Source: Cladosporium sp. IMV 00045
Taxonomy: Eukaryota; Ascomycota; Dothideomycetes; Cladosporiales; Cladosporiaceae
DNA length: 64,000 nt
Assembly: GCA_001931905.2 (NCBI GenBank)
Contig: MSJI02000892.1
Coordinates: 1-64,000, forward strand
Direction of reading: 5' to 3'
Below, in pieces: positions 11,256 to 21,896 of the stretch (its first letter is position 1; each line of letters starts with the position of its first letter). The notes below the pieces were generated by a model. The model had not been told where the DNA came from. It saw only the letters and a list, made by a program, of their open reading frames with translations, and ran no database searches. Made by a program: the position numbers and the translations under genes.

Positions 11256-11712
11256 GGTGAGAGATGATGCAAGAGAGGTAGGTGGCGGATGAGTGTTGCG
11301 CAGGGTGAAACAGGAATCGAACCTAGGGGTTTGCAGGTATCACATATGTTTTGCGCATCACAGGAACAAGCAATGGAATTCTGCGCGATGAGCAGATCTG
11401 AAGGCCCATGTCGATATGCAGTCGACAGCTTCCGGAATCAACATGTGCAAGAAAGCTCCTTCCTCATCGGGTTCGCAGGCCTGGCAGGCCAAGGCCGCCG
11501 TCCAGCTTGGCTCAGGATCTCTCCTCCTCTGAGGCTCCTATCAGCATCTTGAACTCGTTATCTGCAATCGTGTAGAAGATTGGTGATTTGGCCGTGTGGT
11601 GTTAAAACTTGATGGGGCGCTGTTCGCTTGCCAGGACCAGGTTGGTGGAAAGGAAATTGGCCGAGGTATCTTTGCGGCGCGCTGACAAGTGTATCGCGAG
11701 CGGAATGGTATA
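11256..11712. other. Upstream region of carboxypeptidase A, end of D1 copy A
   Basis: The 5' flank of the minus-strand carboxypeptidase. It aligns with 20859-21329. No gene seen. Confidence 0.5.
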
Positions 11713-11730
11713 CCCCCCCCCCCCCCCCCC
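11713..11730. repeat. 18-base poly-C run at contig end
   Basis: A homopolymer of 18 C directly before the gap. Copy B has only ccccc at the same place (after atggtata, about 21325) and then continues as normal sequence. The run therefore looks like an assembly-edge artefact. Confidence 0.8.
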
Positions 11731-11732
11731 AT

Positions 11733-11752
11733 NNNNNNNNNNNNNNNNNNNN
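11733..11752. other. Assembly gap of exactly 20 N
   Basis: A placeholder gap of unknown true size. It separates D1 copy A from the transposon fragment and D1 copy B. Confidence 0.99.
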
Positions 11753-12199
11753 CTTTCCGACTCCATACTTACCAATCCACCCCGAATCTGAACGGCGGAA
11801 TATTGTTATTAGATTTTAATCTTGGATGCCTGCATATTTCCCATAAACTTGCGAATTTCCTAATCCCTGTCAGTGGGAGCCAAGGTTACACCAGCGAAAA
11901 CCCTAACCCTAAAGGCTCGCTGGTGTAACCGGGTTATATAGCTGGTGTAACCAGGATATACCGGCTAAGGGACAGTTAGAAAGTAGAGTGCGGTATATTA
12001 AACGCGTAAGCACACTTTCGAATCGAGGTATATTCGCCGTTTCGGTAGGCCGTTAGGGCCGTAGTAAGCGTATCTTCGGAATAGGTAGGCATAGTAAAGG
12101 AAGAAAAGAAGAGGACACGTAAAAATCAAATAAGAACGCGAAACTAGTACGCGGGAGTGTCCGGCTTCCGGTACTGTCCGGTTTCCCCTACCGTGACGT
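11753..12199 (-). mobile_element. Fragment of a pogo/Fot1-like DNA transposon (Tc1/mariner superfamily)
   Basis: On the minus strand an ATG at 12092 opens a 38-codon frame ending at 11976, starting MPTYSEDTLTTAL and running through RKCAYAFNIPHSTF. This has the character of the psq-type helix-turn-helix at the N-terminus of pogo/Fot1 transposases. Downstream frames are full of stops, so the element is decayed or cut off by the gap. Between 12150 and 12195, tandem tgtccgg motifs (gtgtccggcttccggtactgtccgg) may be the terminal repeat. D1 copy B begins immediately beyond. Family assignment is by recognition only. Confidence 0.5.
11884..11952. repeat. Inverted and direct repeats around a telomere-like motif
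   Basis: Perfect 14-base arms ggttacaccagcga (11884-11897) and tcgctggtgtaacc (11917-11930) enclose ccctaaccctaa. A third copy of gctggtgtaacc lies at 11941-11952. Two telomere-like units are too few for a telomere. The structure suggests a small inverted-repeat element inside the transposon relic. Confidence 0.75.
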
Positions 12200-12615
12200 T
12201 ATCTCAAAAAAGGGAACCACCAGCGGCCCGCAAGTAGTGAGAAACATTCCGTTTTGTGAGATGGTGGAGAGATCCCGTCAGTCCACGAGGCCTTGAATCT
12301 ACTGCAGGTCTATCGTCTCGTTTACCTTAGCGCTTCATTAACTAATTTAGATGAATCTGCACGTAGGATTCAGCTCGCTTGTTAGTTGCAATCCTTCAGC
12401 GTCGCATGCACGCGCAACGCTGATAGTGACATTGAGGTGGAGCCTCTGCAAGTCTGTTGTATCGTTCAGCCGAGCTCGAAATCATGCATTAGAAATAGAT
12501 AATGATCGATTGAACACCCAGCGGACTCTGATCTCGATGTGTCTCAAGCGATAAACCCACCTTCCACTCACCTGCGCTCGGGATTCTTGCAGCATAGCTT
12601 GATTTTCTCAGCGAC

Positions 12616-14577
12616 ATGGCTTCCCTTTGGTCAACACCTGTGATGATGGGCATACTGCTATTATGCTTGACACTATCTTATTATTCCCTACATTACCTTC
12701 TGTCACCTCTCAAAGACATTCCGGGTCCCTTTGTTGCCAAGTTCACGAACTTCTGGCGTGTTCATGACTATTACCATCTTCGATCCCCCGAGACTCAGAA
12801 GGCGTTACATGCAAAGCATGGTGTTGCGGTTCGACTCGGCCCAAACCTCGTGGCACTCAACGACCCCAATCTGGTTCCAGTCATTTACAATTCCCGTGGC
12901 TCCTTCCGCAAGGTACGTCAGGAGTGAACCATAGCAATAGCAACATATCATGTTTCTTTCCGATCGTATATTTATCATGCCCAACTAACTCATAGACCAG
13001 GGCGACTTCTATTCAGCAAGTGATGCACTTGTTCATGGCCGGAAAATGGAGCACATCTTCTCTACGAGGAGCAATCAGATCCACCTCGAGCAGCTCACAC
13101 CCATCCAACGATTTTATTCTATACAGGGCGTCCTGGCATACGAAGAATCGATCGACCGCGCAATGCGTCTCCTTTCGGATCAACTCGAGTCCCGCTTCGT
13201 CGATGGCAACAACAAAGGCAAAACGTGCGACCTTGCTGACTGGGTGTCTTACTGTAAGTTCAGATCGGTCGAGCCTTGATGCTCTGGGTCTGCCGAACAT
13301 TCAGTGAACCACTTCTAACAATCTTTCGTGTCTATCTCTAGTTGCTTGGGATCTACTGGCAGAGATCACTTGGAGCAAGGAGATGGGATTCATGAAAACA
13401 GGGACCGACATCAAGAATATGATCCACATCGGCGAGCTCTCCATGATGTACCTGGGATTGGTAAATGGCCATCACTTCGAGTGCTATGTTGAGTAAAAGC
13501 TAATGCCGTTCAGATTGGACAAGTCCCATGGTTTGCGAAGCTGTTGAGCATGAACCCATATCGTCCCAAAGTGGTGGACGCCTTCGATCATGTCATCTAC
13601 TTCAGCATTGCTCGCTTGAAGGAGCGGATAGCGAGAATCAGCTCGCGCATCTCAGATTATGCAAGCTCGACGGATGCAGAAAAGGGCGACCTTGCGAAGA
13701 AAGACTACATCAACAGCTTCTTGGAGGCCAAGCAACAGTATCCTCATCACGTCAAAGATGACAACATTGCCATGTATATTTTGACCAACGTCAGTAGCTT
13801 TTCTCACCGATCTTCCGTATCAGCGACGCTCGCAACACTAACACGCGGTTCCAGATCTCTGCCGGTGCTGATCCCACGGCGACTGTTCAGAAGGCGATCA
13901 TTTATCATCTTCTCCGGAACCCATCCTCTCTCGACAAGCTCCGCATCGAGCTCGATGCCGCAGAACTTGGGTTCCCTCCGAGTTACAAGGAGGTCCGCGA
14001 TAGTCAGAAGCTGCCTTACCTTGAGGCCGTCATCAAAGAAGGCCTTCGCATGCACCCCACAGTGGGTTTGTGCTTGGAACGCATCGGTATGCACATCATG
14101 TTACCACTTGATGTGTGAGAATCGTCAGCGCTGACTCAACTTTACAAAGTTCCGGAACCAGGTCTTACACTTGCTGATGGTCGCTTCATCCCCGCCGGCG
14201 TCATTGTCGGTATCAACCCTTCTGTCGTTACCAAAGACCGAACCGTCTATGGTCCAGATGCAGATGGCTTCCACCCCGAACGCTGGCTGAGACGGTATGG
14301 TGAAAGCCATGACGCCTACGCCAGCCGATTGCAAAGAATGGATGAGCTGAACACGTTTGTTTGGGGTGGAGGTAATCGAACATGCTTGGGACGGTTCTTG
14401 GCAACAACGAGCCTATACAAGGTTACCACCATGCTCGTCAGCCGATACGATATCTCTTTCGAAGATCCGAAAGAAGAATGGGTTCTCCGAAAGCACTGGA
14501 TGGTTTACAACGACAAGATCAAAGTCAAGATTCAGCGTCGTCAGCAGCTTGGATCGGAGTCGGGCGGAATGTCGTGA
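12616..14577 (+). CDS. Cytochrome P450, pisatin-demethylase-like, D1 copy B
   Basis: A paralogue of the P450 at 3077. Exons are 12616-12912, 13001-13253, 13342-13460, 13514-13789, 13855-14086 and 14150-14577. Every exon has the same length as in copy A (534 aa in total). The I-helix AGADPT, K-helix EGLR and heme loop FVWGGGNRTCLGRFLA are all kept. One donor changed from GTGAGT to GTCAGT (13790), still a usable GT. The equal exon lengths with scattered substitutions suggest that both copies stay under selection or separated recently. Confidence 0.9.
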
Positions 14578-15607
14578 TGGGACACTTTTCCCTTTGCTCC
14601 CTCAAGCATACATATAGAAAGATGGTGGATCAGTATCTCTTCCAATGAATGCAATGTGGCGCGTTTCGTGCAAACATCTGAGGTCTTGAAAGTCGGCAGT
14701 CCCCGGGGCGGCGAACGGAAATGAGAGCCAACGATGAGGATAGCATCGGTGACATCGTGACTGATTCGTGAGAGGCTAGTGGCTAAACAATCATGTCAGC
14801 CGAGCGATGGCTGACTCCACTGTCCGGCTGGGCTTTGGTGAATGCCGAAGATTGATCAGAGATGCACGGCAAATCATGAATCGGCGCGAATCCTGAGGTC
14901 GCAATATTTGGCTTTCTTAGACGAGCATCAGATGAATCTGCAATCTCGGAGGAATGCATGCCATGCCCTACGGCTCGTGGAATTATTGCCTCCGCGGAGG
15001 GGACGTCGGTTGACAATAACAGGAGGTGATAATGGGATGTCTCTGTGAAGTATTGGCGCTCTTGTAGCAGCTGATTGGCTGCCTTGTCGCCGCCGAAACA
15101 TGCTCCAGCACATGGGTGTCACGTGCCCTTTGCACTTTCCTCTTTTATTTAAACCACACTCGAACCTCGTCGACTTTCTTCCTAGCACACGTCAGTCTGA
15201 TCAGCATGACAAAACAGGCTGCTCTTCAGAGTCTCCATGTGGCTCGCCAACGTGCCTTGGCCTGACGATTCCGTCATGTCAACGGTCGCCTCTTGGCCGA
15301 AGATGCTAAATATACCACGCCGAGCTGCTCTGACAGCTAAAGCTGGAGGCGCAGCTCTGTGAATTGTCAGCTCTCCGCGGCCGCGCGCACCACCCACCAG
15401 GTAAGACTCGAAGGATTCATTCGACCGTCTCCTCTCTCTGTCCATCTCTTTTTCTCTTGCATCATCAACCACCATCCGAGCATTCATCATTCCCACCTGG
15501 ACAGTCGCCGTCTCATTCAACCGCGGACTTCGCGACCACAGCATTCACCATCTCGAGGCATCTCACCCCGTCGCGTTGCTGCTAAGGCGGCGCCTGTGAC
15601 CGACAAG
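14578..15607 (+). promoter_or_regulatory. Promoter/leader of DUF7053 copy B
   Basis: Counterpart of 5041-6058. It keeps the inverted CCAAT (ATTGG, 15074-15078), the CACGTG (15120-15125) and the possible 5'UTR intron donor CCAGGTAAGACT near 15400. Conservation of these elements in both copies supports a regulatory role. Confidence 0.5.
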
Positions 15608-17122
15608 ATGGGCAAGCGCATCGTCTACACCAAAATCACGCCGTTACCGAGCAACATCCCGCGCCAACTTGCGCTGGACATGCTGCACTCGCACGGCGAA
15701 GTCATCTCTCTCAACCCGCTCGTCACTGGCCACAAGCCCATCCAGGCGCCGCGCGAAGCTGCGGCTGACGAATTCTTTGCGCAATGGTACGAGATCACCG
15801 AAATCATCACCTGGGGCCTAGGATTGAAGAAGAAGATCTCCTTTAAGGGTGTGTTTTACGACTTGCCCAATGGACTGCAGACACACACGTATGCGCCGAT
15901 GGGCGTTGACTTGAGGAACAAATGGACGGTTCGAGGAAACCAGCCCGGTGAACCGCGTGAGCCGCGCGAGTTGGGCGTCGAAACACCGATGGAAGGGCTG
16001 TACCTGCGCGAGGACGTGGAAATTGTGTGCAACATGGCTTTGACAAGTTTTGTCAAGAAAGAGATGAAGGCCGCTGCCGGCGTGATGGTGGATCGCATGA
16101 CGCGCAAGGCCGAGCTTCTGGATGAAGGAGTGTTGCATGCCATGTTTGAAGACGGCAAGCTAAAGACTTTGAACCCGAATGTGCAGAGCCACGACTTGAA
16201 CGATGCTCCTCGCCGTGACACAGGTTTGAAAAGTCCGGCCCTCCCGAGTCCTGGATTTGACTCAAAATCCATGCATAGGGAGTTTTCGGAGACTCAATAC
16301 ACAACTTACCGCGACCTCATGAAAAGACAGGAGTCTCAGCGACACAGTTACCTGCCTGCATACCAGAGAGAAGGGTACCAGGGGCCTGAAGATCAACCTG
16401 GGGAAGGCTCGCAGGCATTCGGAGGCGCCGAGAAGTCGACATACGTCCCTTACAAGCGCCCCTCAATGCCAGGACCTGTCGAAGTCGAAGGATCCTTCTA
16501 CCACCCGCAACAACCCTCAAGCCATCATAACAACACCAATTTGCCTACGTTTCACGCCGAACTGGCGGACACCAGCGTGCCATCCAACGAAGTCGGCGCT
16601 AAACCAGCGCCTCTCAGACCACACCGCAACAGCTCGCAGGGCCCAGTGGCGTCTCCCGAACCCAGTCCAGCGCTGCCGCCTCGCAAAAACTCACAGCAAC
16701 CTTACAGTTCGCCTCAGCCCAGCCCAGGCCTTCCAATCCGCAACAGCTCCAGTCACAGTGCACAACAGCATCCCCACCGCGCATCTAACGCAAGCTATAA
16801 TCACCATGACACAAGCGCACAGTCAGGCAAACGCGAAAGCGCATCAAGCAGCAACTACGCCATCACAAATCCAGATGAAGGCTTCTATTCCCGGAATCCA
16901 TCGCAGCGGTCCGGACAATCTTCTGCAGAGCAAGGCTTAGCAAACCAAACGCAAGGGTTGTCGATCCAAGCCCAAGATCTCAACATCAGCGAGCGCAGCG
17001 AGTCACGGCCAGACCCTTCAAAATTCGGAGCGAGAGGCGCTCTCTCAAAGTGCCCAGTCTGTGACAACTTCGAGGGTGACGAAGCGGCAGTCAGCCACCA
17101 TGTGGAGAAACATTTCTCATGA
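15608..17122 (+). CDS. DUF7053 protein with C-terminal zinc finger, D1 copy B
   Basis: A 504-aa paralogue of the gene at 6059, one residue longer through an extra Ser in the low-complexity region near residue 438. The DUF7053 region is nearly unchanged, while the Ser/Pro/Gln-rich linker carries most substitutions. The terminal finger (CPVC then HHVEKH) is kept. The ATG at 15608 is the first in-frame Met supported by both copies, because the codon 12 bases upstream is GTG. Function unknown. Confidence 0.8.
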   Translation: MGKRIVYTKITPLPSNIPRQLALDMLHSHGEVISLNPLVTGHKPIQAPREAAADEFFAQWYEITEIITWGLGLKKKISFKGVFYDLPNGLQTHTYAPMGVDLRNKWTVRGNQPGEPREPRELGVETPMEGLYLREDVEIVCNMALTSFVKKEMKAAAGVMVDRMTRKAELLDEGVLHAMFEDGKLKTLNPNVQSHDLNDAPRRDTGLKSPALPSPGFDSKSMHREFSETQYTTYRDLMKRQESQRHSYLPAYQREGYQGPEDQPGEGSQAFGGAEKSTYVPYKRPSMPGPVEVEGSFYHPQQPSSHHNNTNLPTFHAELADTSVPSNEVGAKPAPLRPHRNSSQGPVASPEPSPALPPRKNSQQPYSSPQPSPGLPIRNSSSHSAQQHPHRASNASYNHHDTSAQSGKRESASSSNYAITNPDEGFYSRNPSQRSGQSSAEQGLANQTQGLSIQAQDLNISERSESRPDPSKFGARGALSKCPVCDNFEGDEAAVSHHVEKHFS

Positions 17123-17366
17123 TCATTGGAAATTTTCTGAAGAGACTTTGGTCTGATCCTTGAGTGGTCTCTTTTTGTACGGATACGATGGAACGATTCT
17201 TTTCACGATACGGCTATGGGAGCAAGGTCACACACTTTGCCCTTCGATGTGCGATTTATACGTCATATACCCTTTTCATGAATGGTTTTTAACAGCTCGA
17301 GCATAGCTCCTGATCCTCTCAACAACTTGTGCGGCTTGTCTTACCTGCTTCAGCTGACGCACGATC

Positions 17367-18761
17367 TCGCAGCTCACCTCTCCGGTGCTTGAACTGAACA
17401 AGAGACAAGCATCGCTCAAACCGCCAGGATCCAACTTGGTGTCATTTTCCGGTCCCGTACTTTACAATCGCTCCGCTCCCACTGACTCGAAACCCTGCGG
17501 GAACATACAAGCCGCTCTCTTGTCCATAGACGTGACAAGGCCGCTTCCGCCCCGCCTCATTACTGCTGAAAGCAAAACCTACCTCACGCTGCAACATGAC
17601 GTCTGGCTCCTTCTCCGCCCAAAACTCCATGCGAAAGAACCTCGCCAGATCCCCAATCGGGACCCGCCACGCAACATCCTTCTTCGGCAGCCGCGCCCAA
17701 TCTTCCCGACGAAGCCACATCCCACAGCAGTTGTGGCGGTAGTCTTTGGCGATCCATCTGCAAGGCCAGGACCACAGGTCTGGGATTCCAAGGAGTTCGC
17801 TTGACGCGTGCGCGGATTTGCGGTGAATTTTGAAAGGGTCTGCTTTTTTGCTTAGGGTAGTCTCGATCGGAGTCCCGGGCTCGTTCCAGATCATGTTGAA
17901 GTGGCCTCCGAAGAGAGCTTCTTCGATCGCGAAGCCGTGTTCCGCGACTTTCGCTCCAAGGAAGAAAGGGTCGGTATCGATGTCGCGCGAGCGCCCGTCG
18001 CGCGCGAACGTCAAGGCGTGGCAGACCTCGTGCGCGAGTTCGACGGCGAAGCTGAAGCGGTATGCGAGTAGGAGAGGGATGTCGGGGTTTTTACCTTGTT
18101 GTGTCTCCGTGGCGCTTGTGAGAATTTCTTGTATGGCTGTGTTGTACGTTACCACGCTGCCGATACCTGATAAGTATCTCGCATTGGTCCTGATCGGTTG
18201 CGTCTCATGAACTGCAGTCGTCGTTGCCGAGCCCAAGGGAAGTTCAGGATCAGCTCGGAAAACAACAAACTCGGCCAATTCGTCCAGAGAATCCTCGATC
18301 AACTTGACATCCCTCCTTGTCACGGGCTTTAAATCAGGCGGGCACGCACACAACTCCTTAGGCGAGTTCGGATCGTCATCATCAACCTCACCCAGCGGAA
18401 TGAGCGGGCCGTGTGTCAAGATCGTTCTCAACATCGGGCGGATCGAAGCATGTTGAAGCAACAGCGAGGCCAGGCGGGCCGAAGGCGCTGAAATTTACAT
18501 CGTGATTGTCGACATCTGGAAAGTTAGCGGGTCTGAATATGGGCAAGATGGGGTTCGTGAGATCCCCGAGAGCGGGAGGAGGAGGTGCTGGTTCAACGCG
18601 AGCGAATTCGCTGCGCATCAAGCTCGTGAGAGGCGTCTTTGACTTCCTGTTCTTGTTTTGATCTTTCTTCTTTTGAACCGGCTTGCGGATTTGGCAGCAT
18701 ATTTCGTTGTCCGGTATGCCAGCGCTCTGAGCTGCGCTGTTTTCCTCTGCGCGCAGCGCAT
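17367..18761 (-). pseudogene. HExxH zincin-like gene, D1 copy B (broken)
   Basis: A relic of the gene intact at 7822-9207. Compared with copy A I see four lesions. One base is missing after the MRCAQRK start region, near 18695-18700. Four extra bases lie near 18490-18495 (ggcgctgaaatttacatcg against ggcgctattacatcg). A Trp codon has become TGA at 17442-17444, removing about 25 residues. The original stop has become CGA. The HEVCH motif itself survives. An 11-base GTAAATTTCAG at the second lesion is too short to be an intron. A 339-aa frame (17442-18461) remains open and could still give an N-terminally shortened protein. Confidence 0.8.
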
Positions 18762-19391
18762 TTTGGTATGGAATCTCGACACTTGTTTGCGAACGATTGG
18801 CCTTCTTCTACGCCAAAAGAATGATCAAAGCGTGAACGAAAGAGTATGCTCATTGCTGGATTGGTAGCAACGGGGCTGCTTTGATTAACTGTTCACCTAC
18901 AGACATGAGATGACAGAAGACCGTGACAAAGATGAACTGCATTGTTCTCATTTCATGAAATAAAGGGCTTTTGTCCAAAAGTCTCGAGCGACAAAGAACT
19001 ATAGTATATTATGAAAGGCTCGACGTGGATCCTTTGTTGATCAAAGTGCAGTCGCTATTATCAGAGCGCTCGTGGAGATCATGGGTCCATGGACCATCAA
19101 TGCGAATGAAGGCTGAGTTGTCATGCTCATACCATCATCATCAGTATACTGACGTGACCATTTTGCCATAGGGATCGTAGCATTTACAAATTCTTTTCGG
19201 GAATGGATCTGCTCGTATCATCAGGGTCAGTATACTATGGAAGCCATTATGCGATCGGAAGACTGGCAAACAGCGATGATGGTTTCCCTTGTATGCTGTA
19301 ATTGGTACAGTTCTTTTCGCTAGGTTTATTTCATCGATCGATTCTTGCAAGCACTCCCTTCTGACGGTACGAAGTCCATCAACCGCCCAAC
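18762..19391. other. Intergenic region, nothing further recognised
   Basis: Counterpart of 9208-9788. No protein-like frame. Confidence 0.5.
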
Positions 19392-20858
19392 TCAATCCTT
19401 CAGCCCAATCTCATTCGCCGTCAAAATGAACTCCATAAACCCCGCGTTCGTATCAACGATATTCTGAATATACTCCTCAGCAGTCGGGTAGAAATTGGTT
19501 GGATAGCCGAACTCCATGGTATACCCATAGACCTTATTGACGCTCTTGTCGCCGTGCCAGCGGCTGAAAGCCCAATCGTCCGAAGCGCCGCTGGTGGGGT
19601 AGAGGCCGACGGCCTGCTGGGGGATGTATTCGCGGCCGGCGACGGCTTGCATGGCTGCCGTGGTGCGGTTGGCCTGTAGCTCGGCGTTGAACCAGTCCTG
19701 CGAGGAGATGTATTCGCCGTAGAGGGAGTCGTCGACGATGCCGCGCTTTCCGTCGTAAGCGGGGTTGAAGAGGTTTTGTTCCGGATCCCCGTCCTGGTTG
19801 ACGTCGTCGCCCCAGGAGTAGAGGAGGGTGCCGGCGGCAGAGTGAACGTCGATGAACCAGCGGATTTTAGGGAAAAGGTCGTAGACCCACGCCATGTTCC
19901 TGGTCTCGGGCTCGGAGAAGGGCGCGGTGCCGTAGAAGGCCTGGGAGGTGGGAGAGTTGGAAGCGGGCGAGACGGAGGGGTCGAAGTGGAGCGTGTAGTT
20001 CCAGAGGAAGTCGAAGTTGCGGTTGAGATCGACGCCGATGCTGAGAGGGCTGCCGGGAACAGAACTTTCTGGGTTGCGGTTCTTGCGCCAGAGGTTGCTG
20101 TTCGCTTGATCGAAGCGGACACCGTCAGGGTTGGTGAGAGGAATGAAGACGATACCTGAGCCGAGAGCTTTCTTGACTTGGGAGTTGGTGTAGGTCTTTT
20201 TGCCGTAGGTAAGGCCCTTTCGGTGCTTGTTGGCCCAAAGCAAGTCGGAGATGAAGTAGATGAGGTTGTCGGGGCCGCCTCTTTCACGAGCGTGAATACC
20301 AGACGTGAAGTAGATGTACTGCTTCTCATTGCGGATCTTCTGCGCTTTGTTCGCCACGCCTCCAACGACAGAATTACCCTCGAACGTCTTGTGAGGCGCA
20401 GTGAAGAGCGTTATGCCATACTCCTTCTCCAACCCCTTCATGGCCGAGTAGACCTCATCGGCGTTGAAGATGCCGGCGCTCTGGAGCTGGGCATATTCCT
20501 CGACCTTCCTGCTTCCCAAGCCACGGGGAGCGACTTTGCCACCCTCAAAGCGGTCACCTTTCCCAATGGGCGCGGTGGCGACTTGTCGCTTGTTGATGTG
20601 GTCCAAAGCCTCGACGCGAATATCGCCGGCACCGAGACTCCTCTTGAAGTGTTCAAGCTGCTCTTCGGAAAGCATGGCGTGGAGCTTGTGCTCATCTTTC
20701 GAAGGCATCACGGCCGGACGACAGCCATAGTCGAGGTCATTGTTGGCGGAGACAAAGTCCAGCAGCTGCGCCTTTTCTTTGGCGAAAAAGGCGACACTTG
20801 AGAATTGAGATGCGAGAGCAGCTGTGGGCAGCAGACCGAGGGCGATGGAAGCCTTCAT
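19392..20858 (-). CDS. Secreted M14-family zinc carboxypeptidase, D1 copy B
   Basis: A 488-aa single-exon paralogue of 9789-11255. Signal peptide, HARE zinc site, NRNF Arg, DVHS His and MEFG Glu are all present at the same residue numbers. About 16 substitutions separate the two proteins, most of them conservative (for example V/I and D/E). None falls on a catalytic residue. Both genes should therefore give active secreted enzyme. Confidence 0.92.
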   Translation of the reverse strand: MKASIALGLLPTAALASQFSSVAFFAKEKAQLLDFVSANNDLDYGCRPAVMPSKDEHKLHAMLSEEQLEHFKRSLGAGDIRVEALDHINKRQVATAPIGKGDRFEGGKVAPRGLGSRKVEEYAQLQSAGIFNADEVYSAMKGLEKEYGITLFTAPHKTFEGNSVVGGVANKAQKIRNEKQYIYFTSGIHARERGGPDNLIYFISDLLWANKHRKGLTYGKKTYTNSQVKKALGSGIVFIPLTNPDGVRFDQANSNLWRKNRNPESSVPGSPLSIGVDLNRNFDFLWNYTLHFDPSVSPASNSPTSQAFYGTAPFSEPETRNMAWVYDLFPKIRWFIDVHSAAGTLLYSWGDDVNQDGDPEQNLFNPAYDGKRGIVDDSLYGEYISSQDWFNAELQANRTTAAMQAVAGREYIPQQAVGLYPTSGASDDWAFSRWHGDKSVNKVYGYTMEFGYPTNFYPTAEEYIQNIVDTNAGFMEFILTANEIGLKD

Positions 20859-21896
20859 GGTGCTGGAGGGGGATGCGAGAGAGGTATGCCGTGAGTGAGT
20901 GTTGCGTAGGGTGAAACAGAAACCGTACCTAGGGGATTGCAGGTATTACATATCTTTGCGCATCACAGGAACAAGCAATCAATTTCTGCGCGATGAGCAG
21001 ATCTCAAGGCCCATGTCCATACCAATGCAGTCGGCAGCTTCCAGAATCGACGTGCAAGAAAGCTCCTTCCTCATCGGGTTCACAGGCCTGGCGGGCCAAG
21101 GCCGCCGTCCAGCTTGGCCTACAAATTCTCCTCCCTCGAGGCTCCTATCAGCATCTTGAACTCGTTATCTGCAATCGTACAGAAAATTGCTGATTTGGCC
21201 GTGTGGTGATGAAACTTGATGTGGCGCTGTTCGCTTGCCAGGACCAGGTTGGTGGAATGGAAATTGGCCGAGGTATCCATTACGGATGATAGCAAGCAGA
21301 GGTCAACAAGCGGGATGGTATACCCCCGCTTTGCATTGTTGTTTTGAAGTCGCCAGAGTAACGGCATGCAGGGTTAGGCTTGGAATGCATTGCGGCTCTC
21401 GTCGTGAGGGTCGCGCCAGACGCAGCCAGACGCAGTTGGACAAGGAAGCACACATCTGTTGAGATCTGAATATATTGGCCGGGGGGATTGAGTTGGCAAG
21501 CCAGGCTTCTCGGACAGACGTCGAAAAGTATCAATGAAGCAAAAGAAAACAGAGACAAAGGGATAAGAAAAGTCCATAACGAAATGTATTCAGGGTATCA
21601 TCAGCCACGCCACCGCGAGCATCCACAAATTGGGCGCGGCTCTCTCTTCCTTCCCAAAAGCATCATATAACCCAGTCTAACTTTCATCGTCCTCATCGCA
21701 ATCCTGAACCTCGATTCGAACAAACCTAGCCCAATCTTGTCAGACCACACACGGTAAGACGAAATTAAAAGAGCGGACCCTCCTAATAGTGTGAGTAGGT
21801 CTCTCGTGTGCGTGAGCGAGTTCTATTCCAATAAACGCCCACCAAGAACCGGAGAATCGCAGGGACTCTGAGTGATCGGTTTGCAGCTCTGCTTTC
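20859..21896. other. Carboxypeptidase upstream region, end of D1, PKC1 3' flank
   Basis: Similarity to 11256-11712 stops near 21329. The remainder is the 3' flank of PKC1. No gene seen. Confidence 0.5.

Larger units (their letters stand above)
2651..11712. repeat. Duplicated block D1, copy A
   Basis: A direct repeat of about 9.1 kb matching 12200-21329. Gene order and orientation are identical: P450 +, DUF7053 +, HExxH protein -, M14 carboxypeptidase -. The offset is 9539 bases at the P450 start and 9537 at its stop. All four genes are intact here. The similarity ends at the poly-C run next to the 20-N gap. Confidence 0.9.
12200..21329. repeat. Duplicated block D1, copy B
   Basis: The second copy of the four-gene unit at 2651-11712, in the same orientation. 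It is diverged by a few percent, with two of the genes nearly identical in length. The HExxH gene is broken here. The block ends near 21329, where sequence continues into the PKC1 3' flank. Confidence 0.9.

Noticed and set aside
11900..11912. Telomere or former chromosome end
   Set aside because: Only two ccctaa units, enclosed in a perfect inverted repeat within a transposon relic.
18485..18500. An 11-base intron GTAAATTTCAG restoring the HExxH frame in copy B
   Set aside because: It is far below any workable intron size, and copy A has no such insertion. A frameshift is the simpler reading.
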